From Anaeromyces robustus (lineage: Eukaryota > Neocallimastigomycota > Neocallimastigomycetes > Neocallimastigales > Neocallimastigaceae), in contig MCFG01000093.1 of assembly GCA_002104895.1 (NCBI GenBank), forward strand, positions 1 to 64,000: 64,000 nt of DNA, read 5' to 3'. A program made the position numbers and the translations under genes. How positions within the stretch are numbered: position 1 is the stretch's first letter; every line of letters starts with the position of its first letter. The notes under the pieces were generated by a model. The model saw only the letters and a program-made list of their open reading frames with translations. It searched no databases and was not told the origin of the DNA. Of this stretch, positions 1-12,786 are shown in pieces.

Positions 1-1836
1 TTAAAACCATTCATATATTATATCAAATTTATATATATTACAATATATTATATTATACTGATACATAATAAATAAAAAACCGATTCTTTTATAAAACAAA
101 TTAAATTAAAAATTAATCAATAATATAAATAAATATAAATTTTTTTATGTAGTACCAAAATAAAAAATTATCATTTTTTTAAATATTATTTAATGTATAC
201 AATATTAAATACGTGCTACATTCTTTTTTTAATTAATTAAGATTTATTTTTTTTTTTTAAATATTTTAATTATTGTTTATTTTATATATATATTTTTTTT
301 AAAAATAAAATTTAAAAAAAAAAAAATAAAATAAAAGGACGCAATTAAGTTTCTATACAAAAAATTAATTTATATGATTAATTAAATAAAATACATTATA
401 AATTATTATTCGTTATTTTTTTTTTTTTATAAAAACATTTTATAACATAAAAATGAATATGATAATATTTCTCATAATTCTATAGTTATCAGACTTTTAA
501 AACAAATTTAATTTAAAAAAAGATATATTTAAAAAAAAATATAATTAATATATTAAACAACGTGTGACGTAACAGAGACAAAACAATGATTTAAATTTAG
601 ACGTAATAATAATAATAACATAACCAACAAAATTATTTATTTATTTTTTTTTTTCCTTTTTTATTATTTATTCTATGATTAAATTATTAAATGGTTAATC
701 ATTAAATCATAAAAGATATATATATATATATAAAAGTTTTTTATATATATATATATGATATTGTCATATTTTATTTATTTAACTTTTTATCTTTATTTTT
801 ATTATATATTTATGTAATTGTCTGTTCTGTTTATAACTATTACAATGCATAGAAAACTTTTAGTACAATTAATCAATATGATATAAATAATATAAAAACC
901 ATTTATAATCTAATCATCTTCAAAATTGAAAATTTTTATTATTTGTATTTGCATATATACAGGGTTATATTAATATAATTAATAATATTTTTTTATACCA
1001 TTAATTAACACTATTGAAATATTTTATTATTATTATTATCATCATTTATATTATATAAATGTTACACAATTTTTTTTAAAAAAAAAAAAAAAAAAAAAGA
1101 AATAATATTCTTATGAGATTAATTAATAATTAAATAAATGAATATCTTAATAAAATGAAAATGTAAATTATAATAAAGTGTTTATTTATTATGATTAATA
1201 AACAATAGAAACATTTAACATAAAGATAAAGAGAAAAAAAAAATATATATATATATATATATTTTTAATTATCTTTTCTTATTGTAAAATTGGAAAAACA
1301 TAACAATAAAAATATTAATGTAATAATGTTCTATAATAAATATATTAAATTTATATACATTTTTATTTTATTTTATTTATTTTTATTTTATTTTATTTTC
1401 TATATTATTAAATTAAATGATTAAATTTATTATTAACATAAGATTAATATTTATAAAAATACATTTTTTTTTATAATATAATAAAAATTAAAGGATAAAT
1501 TAATATATAATATATATAATATATAACATTTTAACATATAAAAGATGAAATTAAAATTTGACAGAAAAATAAAATAAAATAATTATAATAATGATAATAA
1601 TAATAATAATAGTTATATTATATATTATTATTATAATTTTAATTTTTTTTTAATTAAATGGTTTAATTTTATATTTAAATTATGTTTAAATAGAAATAAT
1701 TATAAGTTTTATTTTTAACCATCTTTTCATAATATTTTTATATTTATATTTATTTTTTTTTATTACTTTATTCTTCTATTTTAACATTGGAACTAATTAT
1801 ATATATATATATATACATATTATTTTTTTCTGAATT
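1..1836. other. AT-rich intergenic DNA
   Basis: This stretch is almost pure A/T with many homopolymer runs and short AT dinucleotide tracts. I see no reading frame with coding character on either strand and no RNA gene. Its right end is the 3' flank of the minus-strand TSP1-domain gene. Confidence 0.7.
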
Positions 1837-2099
1837 TTAATCATATCTTCTAAAATAAGTATTTAAAAGAGGTGAATTTTCTGAAAAACTCATTTCTCTT
1901 TGGATTCTATTTATTGAAGAACTATTATTACTATCATTCATATGATTAGTTTTTACAATATCTTCATAGTTATTATTATCAGTATTATTATATGAAGAGG
2001 TTCTTGGATTTCTTTCAATATAGAAAGATAATACCATTGATGATATAATAACGAATAAAATTAAAATATTTAGCCATGATTGTTCATTACTGCATAAGT

Positions 2100-2131
<32 letters not shown>

Positions 2132-3560
2132 ATTTTTATTTTTATTTATTTATTATTATTATTATTATTATTTTGAAATATATTAATATAAATAATTATA
2201 GTTATAAATTAGTTTTAAATTATTATTATTTTTTTTTTTTTAAAAAAATTTAGTTTATATTTTTATAATATTATATTATATAATAAATAATTATTATTAA
2301 TATTAATAAAATAATCAAAACTATAAAAAAAAAAAAAATAAAAAAAAAAAAAACAACTTACAAATCTAATTCACAATTTTGAACTTCCGTGGAAGGACCT
2401 TCACAATAAGGATAATCAGAAGATTTTAATAATTGATCAATTTCATTTTTTAATAAATGAGTAGTATTTTCTGGATGAACAAAATCAATAAAATTTTGTA
2501 AACATTTTCTTTCTCTTGTTCTTTGACCTATACCTTTATGACTTTCAAAACAATCTGACCATTCTGACCATTCTGACCATTGAGGATTTTCTAATTCATA
2601 ATAACCTATCTTTTTTACATTATCTTTTATAATTTTTGAATAACTCATTTCATCGATTTCATCATCATTACTATTATTAGATTTATTCACCTTCATAAGT
2701 TCAGATTGATCCATTGGAACAGAACGAACATAAATTGAAAACATACAACCTTTATAATTATTATAACAATAAACTGCAATTCTTGGAGATTGCCAACGTA
2801 CTGGTATACTAATTTGTGGATCACTACATTTAACTTTATCTCTACGAGTTTTTACTAAATAAAATAATCCATCATGACTTTGAACTTCAATACGCATTGA
2901 ATCCTTTTTATGACTAGATACTAAGAAATCCAAATACATACCACTTTCATAACTATCATAATATAAATAATACCATGAATGAACGGGAAGATAAATGGAT
3001 TCAAAACATGTATTACTATCTTTTTGTCCTAATGATGGAGCAACACATTCAGAACATTCAGGCATTTTTATATTATCTTTTTCTTTTTCAGGTTTTAAAA
3101 GTGATATATCAAATTTTACATCACAATCATAATATAAATTATTACAATAGACAGCAATACGTTCATTTTGTTGATAAAATTTTAAACTTTTACGATAACT
3201 ACAACTTACTCGACTATCTCTTGATTCAATAATATATTGATTTTTACTACCATTTTCTAATTGAACTGTAATATAATCACCTTTTGTTGAAACAATAATA
3301 TAAGATATTTCAACAATAGTACCTTTACCATCTTTATCTTTATTTGCTAAATTATCAAGGTTTAAATCAATATATTCTACACCACCACGACTTTTAATAG
3401 TTAATGAATTGGATAGGGTATCATTAAAACAAGTATCTTTATCATCAAGACAGGCTTGACATTCTGGTAAATTATATTGTGTCGAAAAGGCATATGCCAT
3501 ACGACAAACTAACTGACTAATCAATAGAAAAATTATATATTTATTATATATATATTTCAT
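1837..3560 (-). CDS. Receptor-like membrane protein with TSP1 domain
   Basis: There are two exons, 3560-2362 and 2089-1837. They join across a 272-bp intron (donor GTAAGT, acceptor GCAG) in matching phase and give 483 residues. In order: a signal peptide with a hydrophobic stretch at about 8-25; two homologous Cys-rich units at about 31-155 and 166-282, each starting PEC-x2-C and ending with IAVYC; a thrombospondin type 1 domain at about 328-398 (WSEWSEWSDC, GIGQRTRERKC, then CEGPSTEVQNC); one membrane helix encoded by exon 2 (NILILFVIISSMVLSFY); and a cytoplasmic tail of about 60 residues. The tail has an acidic dileucine-like motif, ENSPLL. TSP1 domains usually mediate extracellular adhesion. 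The ligand and role here are unknown. Without the second exon the protein would look secreted and lose its anchor. The TSP1 call rests on Trp, Arg and Cys spacing; the Cys-rich repeats match no family I recognise. Confidence 0.8.
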
Positions 3561-6500
3561 TTTTATTGATTCACTTGAATTTTTTTTTTTTTTTTTTATC
3601 TACTTTCTAATATAAATATCTATAAGAGGGAATATTTTATTTTATTTTATTTTTATTTTTATTTTATTTTATTTTTATTTTTATTTTATTTTATTTTTTT
3701 TTTATTTTATTTTTAATTTTTTAAAGCTATATTCAGGTTTATATATATATATATAAAAAAAAAACTATATAAATAAACAGTTAATATTTTGATAATAATA
3801 TATAAATATATATGATACTTTAATTATGTATTTTGTAAAAATATTAATTATTGTATAAGAAATTTTTTATATATAAATATTAAAAATTTGTTTTTCTTTT
3901 TCTTTTTTTTTTTTCACACAAATATTCAATTAAATACTTTTTTTATAAAAATAATAATATATTTTTATCAAATTGGTAAAATTTTATAGTAACAATTCGT
4001 GTTTTTTTATTATATATATATTATTTCAAAACTGTACATTAATTTAAAGATAGAAGATTTTTAAGAAATACTTTAATACAATTAAATGGATTAATTAATA
4101 CTTACATTATATTAATTAAATTCTTTTTTTTTTTTTTTTATAAAAAAACAAGATTTATATACAAGCAAAAATAAAATATAAAAATATTTTATGTATGAAA
4201 AAAAAATTAATATATCTTTTTATATATGTAATATCTTTTTTTATAAAAAAAAATACAATTAAAAGAAAAAAAAGGTTTTTTTACAAAAAAATTTGTAATA
4301 CTTTAAAAATATATATTAAATATGTCCAATTTAACATTCGATTTCATAAAAAATAAGTAATATCATAACAAGATTTTTTTATATTCTTTTTCTTTTTTTT
4401 TTTTTTTTTTTTAATATTTATATTTATAAATTTATTATATTAAATTTTAAGAGAGAAAATATTAATTCTTACAATTTATGGATTATTAATTCTTTTTATA
4501 AAAGCGATTGTTTTACTGCGCGTATATAAAAGGGTATGAATAATTTTATTGCTTTTTTATTTCTATTTTAATAAATAAAGTATATATATATATTTTTTAT
4601 TTAATTATGTCCATTATTTAGTAATAAAACTATTATATTCAATATTATAACTATATATCCATATATTTGTTATAGTTATTTATATATTTTTATAAGAAAT
4701 GTAAAATATAAAAAATATAATTGAATTAATAATTGATTTTAATTATTTTTTTTAAAAAAATTTTATTTTTTTTTTTATAAATTTTTAGTTTTTACATTCA
4801 ATTCTTATTTTTATTATTATTTTTTTTTTTAATTTTTCTTTTTCTTTTCTTTTTTATTATTTTATTATTTTATATTTATATTTTTATTATATATATTTTA
4901 TTTTTTTTTTTTTTTATTTTTCATATTTTTATTACAGTTTAACTGTTTTATAGTATTAAAAAATATATATTTTTTTTAAAAAAATTAATTTATAATTAAT
5001 AAATTATTAAAACAATTAAAATATATTATTTGAGTTTATAATAATAAATATAAAAATTTAATATATAATAAAAACTATATAATATTAAAATAATTATTTT
5101 TATTATTATAGACTTTTTGATTGATTAAAAAAGAAATTTTTTTTTTATAATTAATTCATTCATATATTAAATATATATAAATTTATTAACAAATGATAGG
5201 ATAATTAAGTTCAAATTTCAATATAAATAATTATAATAATTCAATTGTTAGGGTTTAATTTACCACTTTTTTATTTTATATTTTATATTAAATAAGTAAT
5301 AATAATAATAATAAAATAAATAATAATAAAATAAAAAATAATAAAAAATAATAATATTATTATTATTAAATAATAATAATATAATAATATTTATTAAATA
5401 AAAAAAAAAAATAATCATTTTATTAATTATTTTATAAAAATTAAAAATTGACAATAATAAAAAAAATTAGTCATTTTAAATATTTTCTGTTCACTTGACC
5501 AAAAAATGTTTTTTTTTTTTTTTTTTTTTTAATAACTTATTATTAATTATATTAAAATTAAATAATAAAATACTTTTTTATTATTATTATTATTATTAAT
5601 GTTTAAATAAATTGTCATATGTAAATAGTGATATGATGATGTTTTTTTTTTTTTTTTTTAATTAATAAATTAAACCATATGGTTTAATCTTAAATTTTTC
5701 ACACCAAAAAAATTGTTATTATGGAATAAGTTGTAAACTTTATTTTTGAAAAAAAAAATACTATTTATGGTAATATATAACTTTTTTTTTTTAAAAAAAA
5801 AAAAAATACACAATTTTTTGTTTTACTCTGAAAAAAAAAAAAAAGAATAACAGAAGCATTAATTAAAACATTAACTAATAATCCATCTACAATTAATTAA
5901 TAATAAAAATAAGTTTTATTATTATAATACACAAAATTGACATATTTCAATTTTTTTTTTATAAATATTTTTAAAAAATATATATATATTGAAAATTATT
6001 AATCATATATTTAATTATAATTAAATAATTAATTTTTTTTATTTATTAATTAATATATAATCATAATTTTTTATTATATATTATTAATTTTTCATTTATT
6101 ATATAATATATAATTAATTTTTTTTTTTACATTTTATTGAATTAATAAATTCTACTAAAGATCATAATAATAAGGATTATATATTAAAAATCAAAACTTT
6201 ATATTTTTGGAATATTTATTACTTAATAATATCTATTAGTAATATATTTATAGAAAAAAATATATATGTATTTTATATATATATAATTTAATTATTTATA
6301 ATGTTGAAATTTATTTCAATTATTTTTTTTATATATGAACAAAAATTAAAAATAAAAATGTAAAGAATATTATATCTTATTATTTTATTTTACTTTATTA
6401 TATTTAAATTAATTTTATCTAATTATTTTTTTCTAAACCATATCTAACATTTATAACAAAAAAATATTAATTTATATATAATAATTATATCATTATATTC

Positions 6501-7388
6501 TTTATATTATATATAATTTATATAATTTTTTTAAATTCACATTATTACTAATTTTTTCCATTTCTTTTTTTATAGCCATATTTAAAAGTTTCGAAACTTT
6601 ATACTATTATTTATAACATTTAGAAAGTTATTTATAACATGTATATAATTATAACTATTTGTAATTTAATGTTTTATATATATAATCGAATTAAAGGTTA
6701 AATAAGAATATCTTATATAAATTAAATAATAATAATTATAATAAATATAATTAAAATTAATAAATCTTTTTTTTTTTTGTTATATTTTCAATCTTTTAAA
6801 AAAAAAAAGGATAAATAAAAAAAAAACCTATATATATATATATATGTAATACATGATTAGTAATTCTCAAAATAAAATAATGAAAATGATTTTATTTGTT
6901 TCATTGTTACAAATAAAAAAAAATAATAAAAGTTAATTTATATTTTAAAAAAAAAGAATATTCTAAAAAATATATATTTAAAGGATTAGTTATAAAAAAT
7001 ATTATTTAATATTTATTAATATTTTATTAATAATTATTTTACAATAATTATGTAAATATTTAAAAAAAAAAATAAGTTCAAAGGTATTATAATATATATA
7101 TATGTTAATAAATAGTATAGTATCAATAATAAAAAATTAAAAAATAATAAAATCATATAAAATAGTAAAAGGTAAAACAAAAAAAAAAACAAAAAAAAAA
7201 CTATATAAAAAAATTAATATATTAAAAAAAAAATAATATTACATATTAATATAACCAATTAAATAATTATTAAATCTTTATTTTTAAGTTAGGTTTATTT
7301 TTACCTTTTAAGTAATATTTAATTTAATTTATTTTAATAATAATAAATAATGTATAATTATATAATTATATATATATATAATGAAAAT

Positions 7389-7502
7389 TGAGAATTTTTG
7401 AAATTATAAAAGTATAAACATAAATATATTCAAGTATAAAATATAAAAAAAATTCGAGAATTTTTGGAAATTATAAACATAAATATATTCAAGTATAAAA
7501 TA
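7389..7502. repeat. Imperfect tandem duplication, about 55 bp
   Basis: Two adjacent copies share GAGAATTTTTG, then ATTATAA and a stretch ending ATATTCAAGTATAAAATAT. The second copy has lost a few bases. It is a local slippage-type duplication in intergenic DNA. Confidence 0.6.
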
Positions 7503-8480
7503 TATAAATAAAAAAAAAAGGTTTTTTTATGTATTTGAAATCATGAATTTTTTCTAATTATTTTATATTATATAATGTTACATAAATAAAGTATTATATC
7601 ATTATTAGTTCAAATAGTAATAAGATTTATGGGGGGTTTATTTTTTATATTAATATTTATAAATAAAAAGGATTGGATTTTTCTTTTAATAAGCAAAAAA
7701 AAAAAAATTTTTATACAGATTAAAGAATTGTACATAATTAAATTAATGAAACATATATTTATTAAATTATAATATATCATCATTGTCACACAAAAATTTC
7801 AATATAATATAATATACTGTAATATATTATGTAATATATTATTTAACATTAATACAATTTGTTATAGAAATAAAAAGAAATAAAGAAGTCCAAAAAGAAA
7901 AAAGTATATAAAAAGTAAAAAATCCCATAAATTAATGTTCTTTGAAAAAGAAAAAAAATATAACTTTATAATAGGAAATATAAATGTAATAATATTTTAT
8001 ATAAAAATTCTAATAAATAATAAAATATTTACAATAATACATAATTTTAAATAAAATATAAGAAAACTAAACTAAATAAAAAATATACATATTAAGATAA
8101 CAATAATATAATTATTTATAAGTAATATAATATTATTATATCATATTTAATTATAAATATAATTTTTTTTTTTTTTTTAAAAAAAAAGGCACCAAAATAT
8201 AATGTTAAACATCAACTAAATTTGATATTAAACAACAACCTATATTTAATATTAAATACTTGCATTTATAATAATTGAAATATAATAAATATTAAAATCA
8301 ATTTATTATTAATTATAATATTTATAATTCATAATTAAAAAAAAAATTGATACTTTAAGTTTTTAAATAAGATAATTATATATAAAAATTATTTTATTTT
8401 TTTAAATACCTTTTACTATTTTTTTTTATAAAAAAAAAAAAAGACATTTTTAATCAATAAATTAATTAATAATTAAATAA

Positions 8481-8569
8481 ACAAACAAATAAGCAAGCAA
8501 GCAAGCAAGCAAACAAACAAACAAACAAACAAACAAACAAATAAATAAATAAGTAAATAAATAAATAAG

Positions 8570-8600
<31 letters not shown>

Positions 8601-8635
8601 ATTAATAAGTAATTAAATAAACAAATAAATAAATA
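8481..8635. repeat. AAGC/AAAC/AAAT tetranucleotide array
   Basis: The array runs from CAAG units through CAAA units to TAAA units, as expected of a diverging tetranucleotide microsatellite. It lies about 65 bp upstream of the first CPBP gene, so it may sit in that gene's promoter or 5' leader. Confidence 0.85.
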
Positions 8636-8702
8636 ATTAAACAAGTGATTTGCTTATTTATTTAAATATACTCATCGTAATAAAAATATTTCAAATACTT
8701 TA

Positions 8703-9377
8703 ATGCCTTCATTATTGAATAATAATACTAATAGTGTTCATCCTTTTGTAAATATGGAAGAAGGAAGAGAATCAGAAGCAATTATAACTAAACACAATAA
8801 AATTATTGTTGATATACCTGACCAACCTAAACCTCTTGTATATCGTAAAGCAGAAAGAGAAAGAAGAAATGTTCCCTTTTTTAAACAATTTTTATTACCA
8901 AGAGTTTATGGAACTGCCATAATTTCTTTTATTGTCATTTGTGTAATTAGTGGTATAAATGATTTTATTATTAATAAATATTTTAAACAAAATAGAAATG
9001 GCATTGAAGAAAATGTAAAATCTAGCCTTGTAAAATTTCATATTTGGGGAGCTCTATTAAAATGTTTTGTTTTTCCAGTTATTGAAGAATTTATTTTTAG
9101 AAGATTTGTTTTTGGAATGATTAATAAATATTCAAAAATATTTGCTTATATATTATCAACTTTTCTTTATGCTTATACCCATTTCAGCTTTAGTGTTAGT
9201 AGGTTAATATCAGAATATATTTATCTACCATATTATTTAATTTTAGGTTTCATATTTGGATATACCTATGATTATGATGGATATTTAACAACATCTATAT
9301 TATCCAATATGTTTATGAATATCGCTGTAGTTATATATTATTTTATTAAATTTAAAGAATTTATTAGTGTAATTTAA
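8703..9377 (+). CDS. CPBP-family (Rce1/Abi-like) membrane protein, altered motif 3
   Basis: An uninterrupted 224-codon gene. The family comprises multi-pass membrane glutamic-type proteases (Rce1 CAAX protease and bacterial Abi/CPBP proteins). Motif 1 is intact (VIEEFIFRR, E-E-x3-R). Motif 2 reads YAYTH, with Tyr in place of the usual Phe of F-x3-H. Motif 3, normally H-x3-N, reads NMFMN, so the conserved His is Asn. Hydrophobic helices cover roughly residues 72-92, 115-130, 145-165, 178-198 and 205-217. The N terminus is polar and has a short segment, IIVDIP, shared with the paralogue 3.4 kb downstream. The two are tandem paralogues. Losing the motif 3 His suggests this copy is inactive or has a changed mechanism; that is inference. 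It is not obviously the ER Rce1 orthologue, because it is small and has a unique N terminus. Confidence 0.82.
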   Translation: MPSLLNNNTNSVHPFVNMEEGRESEAIITKHNKIIVDIPDQPKPLVYRKAERERRNVPFFKQFLLPRVYGTAIISFIVICVISGINDFIINKYFKQNRNGIEENVKSSLVKFHIWGALLKCFVFPVIEEFIFRRFVFGMINKYSKIFAYILSTFLYAYTHFSFSVSRLISEYIYLPYYLILGFIFGYTYDYDGYLTTSILSNMFMNIAVVIYYFIKFKEFISVI

Positions 9378-10593
9378 AGGAAAAAAATTTTTTTTTTTCT
9401 TTTTGTAAAGAAGTAACAATAAAATTTAAAAAAAAAAAAAAAAGTAAATTATTAATGAAAAATAAAAAAATAAAAAATAAAAAATAAAAATAAAAATAAA
9501 AAATAAAAATAAAAATAAAAAAATAAAAAAGTTATTAAAAAAAAAAAAAAAAACAAGCCAAAGAAGAAGAAAAAAAAAAAGTAATAATAACAACATTATT
9601 TATAAAATTACGATGAATATTGATGAATTATTTTATTGATTAATATTGAATAATATGATTTATATTATTTAATGGTTTTATATATTATTATATATTAAAT
9701 ATTAAGATATAATAATTAAATAATTAGAAAAAATTTTTTTAAAAATTTTTTTTTTTTAAAAAAATTTAAATAATAAAAGAAAAGGTTCGTTCATTTTAAA
9801 AAGTATAAGGAAATAAATTGTTTTTATTCATATTTTAAAAGGCTTTGTATGTTTATAAATAAATATATTTGAATAACTTTATACCTAAATAATTTCTATC
9901 GTATTTCTATATAAAAGATATTCAAATATTTCTATTGAAGTTATATTAAATTACTTGGTATGTTTTATTATTATTTTTTTATATATAATAATATTTGCCT
10001 AAATCATAATTTTATAATATTTCTATTTGCCTAAAATAATAATTTTATAATATTTTTCATAAAACTTAAAAATTTCTTTTAAGAATAAAAACTTTATTAT
10101 TTATAGTTTTAGTTTATAAAGATATTTTTTTTTTATGTTACATTAGATATATTAATTAACATTTAAAAAAATTTTGTGAAAAAAAAAAAAAATTTTTTTT
10201 TTCCAATTCATTAAAAAAATAATAAGTTTTTTTTATTTTTATTTTGAAATTTTAATAATTGAAATTAATGGGAGATTAAATTATGGTTAAAAATATAATA
10301 ATAAAAATTGTTTTATTTTATTTCATTATATTTACTCTGTTTTTAGTAGAATTAAAATAAAATAAAATAAAATGAAATAAAATAAAGTGAAATAAATACA
10401 TAAATAATAAAGTATAATTACAATTAAATATTTATTAATTTGTATTAATAAATATTTAATGTTAGATAATTAATAATGAAAATTACTTTTTGAAAGAATA
10501 GATAAAAAAAGAAAACCTTTTTAAAAATTTAATAATATTTTATTAAATAAACATATTATGATATTTAATATTAATAAAAATATCAGAAAAAAA

Positions 10594-10656
10594 AAAGATG
10601 TTAAGATACTATTCATTTATATTAGTTATATAAATAAATAGCATCTAAACATCTTT
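10594..10656. repeat. Imperfect inverted repeat (hairpin)
   Basis: The left arm AGATGTTAAGATACTATT and right arm AATAGCATCTAAACATCT are inverted copies extending about 24 bp with four mismatches around a short loop. Two smaller AT hairpins follow within 260 bp. Nothing beyond the symmetry ties it to a known element. Confidence 0.6.
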
Positions 10657-10983
10657 ATAATTAAAAACAAAAAAATAAAGATATGATTTTATTATTAATG
10701 AAAAAATATTAATAATAAAGATTTTATACTGAAATCAACATGAAATAAATATATTTATAAAATTTTCATTGAAAAAAAGACAATTATTAAATACTGAAAG
10801 ATTTATAAAAAAAATTTAAAGAAAATAATCATATTCTATTTGGAATGAGGTGATATTTTAATTTTTTAAATATCATCCTAACAAGGAAAATTTTAAATTA
10901 TATAATAATTACATATATAATAATTACATATATAATTACCATACTTATTACTATATTATATTAGTAAATTAGTAATATAATAA

Positions 10984-11048
10984 ATAAATAATATAAAATA
11001 ATATAAAATAATATAAAATAATATAAAATAATATAAAATAATATAAAA
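10984..11048. repeat. 10-bp minisatellite (ATAATATAAA)n
   Basis: About six near-perfect head-to-tail copies of ATAATATAAA. It is purely A/T and intergenic, with no sign of function. Confidence 0.85.
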
Positions 11049-12448
11049 TCATAAGTAAAATTTTTTTAAATGACATAATTAATAATAATTAATATATTAA
11101 TTATTATAAAATCATATGAAAATTCTTTTAAAGTGAAATTAAAATAAATTAAATTTAATTAAAATAAAGTAAAATATGGTTAATATAATGTAATATAATA
11201 TATTGTAATATTACGTATATTAATATTTAATATATATAAAGTTTTTAGAGTTTAAGTTTTTATATTTTTATTTTTTTTTTTTATTTTATTTTTTATTTTT
11301 TTAACAAGCTAGACTTAAAATTGTTGTTTAATAACAAAATAATATATATAATATGTTATTTAAATAATAAAAAAAATTTTTTTTTGTTTAGCATGGTATT
11401 TTTAAAAAAAAAAAAAAAACAAAAGAAAGAAAGAAAAAAAAGAAAAAAAAGAAAGATAAAAGTAACAATAATTAATTATATGCAATAAATAAGTTCTTAT
11501 AACAATAATTATTTATATGCAATAAATAAATTATTATACATATGAAATTTCCTTTTTTTACTATTAAAAGAAATATAAATTAGTACATATTTAAGTTTAT
11601 TTTATATTGTTTTAAATATTAATAATATTAATATAGAATAGAATATATAAGAATATTCTTTTTAAATAAAAATATTAATTAATTTAATTATATATTTTTA
11701 AAAATCATTTACCTGCCAAATCTACAAATATTTTAAATGATCTGTTGATGTTTTTTTTTTTATTTTTTTAATATGAAAAAAAAAATATAATATTATGATT
11801 ATAATAAATCTATTTTTAACTTTTTTCATATATCAAAGACCCTTCATTAACAAGAATATTATATATTAAAATAAAATATAATAATCAAATAATTAATAAT
11901 AAAATACTTAAATTCATTTTTTATATTTAGTAAATCCATTAAGAAATAAATAAAATTTAAATCTAAATAATTAATTAAATATATATAAATAGATTAAATA
12001 GTATAATTAAATTAAAATAAAAAAAAAATTTATTATACATTTATAAAAATAAACTAATTAAAAAATAATATATTATAACATATAATAATAATTAATAGGC
12101 TTAATTCAAATTAAATATATAATAAATATATAATAATTATATAATAAATATATAAAAAAACATATAATAAATATTTATATAATAAATATTATAAAACTAA
12201 ATTATATTTACATCATTTTTTTTTTATATATATTATTTATATATAAAAAAACAATATATAATACATTATATAATATTATATCTACTATTCAATATATTTT
12301 TATTGATTCTATATAATTTTATATAATTTATATATTAGTGAAAAACTATTCAATTATTAATAATTATAAATAGTGCTATATAATTAAAGTAAATAATTTT
12401 AAAAAGTATAAATATAATAAAAAATTTACCAAATATTAAAATACTTTG

Positions 12449-12487
<39 letters not shown>
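12449..12487. repeat. Poly-A tract, about 40 bp
   Basis: An uninterrupted A run, followed within 100 bp by two shorter A runs. Length in the read may be inexact, as with all long homopolymers here. Confidence 0.85.
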
Positions 12488-12489
<2 letters not shown>

Positions 12490-12786
12490 ATATTAAAGAA
12501 TATATTAAAATATTAATAAAAAAAAAAAAAAATAATATAAATACTTAAAAAAAAAAAAAAAAAAAAAACTTTTTTTTCTAATTTTTTGTAATATAATGTT
12601 TAACCAAAGAAAATAAAATTAAAAATTAATTTTATTAATTAATTTTTTTTATTTTAATTAATTATACCAATAATAAGTATTTTTTTTTTAATATGTTTAT
12701 ATAAAAAAAAGAAAAAAAGAAAAAAGAAAATTATTTAATTAAAAAATAATTATTAAAATATTAAGATATAATCCTATAAAATAAAA

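Larger units (their letters stand above)
3561..8702. other. Long AT-rich intergenic region
   Basis: About 5 kb with no supported gene. It holds a TTTTA-type pentanucleotide tract (about 3632-3715), many poly-A/T runs, and an imperfect tandem duplication of about 55 bp at 7389-7502 (core GAGAATTTTTGAAATTATAA and a diverged second copy). Near the right end there is a tetranucleotide array (separate entry). Short open frames here are simple-sequence translations. Confidence 0.65.
9378..12786. other. AT-rich spacer between CPBP paralogues
   Basis: No gene is seen. It holds a TAAAA/AAAAT-type tract near 9465-9530, a 32-bp tandem duplication beginning TTTGCCTAAA (about 9994-10055), a cluster of hairpins at 10.6-10.9 kb, a 10-bp minisatellite, a tandem duplication of about 44 bp with ATATGCAATAAATAA (about 11465-11535), and a poly-A run of about 40 bp at 12449-12487. 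Confidence 0.65.

Noticed and set aside
565-572. CRE-like TGACGTAA
   Set aside because: A single 8-bp match far from any start codon (the nearest gene ends at 1837 on the minus strand). Chance is likely.
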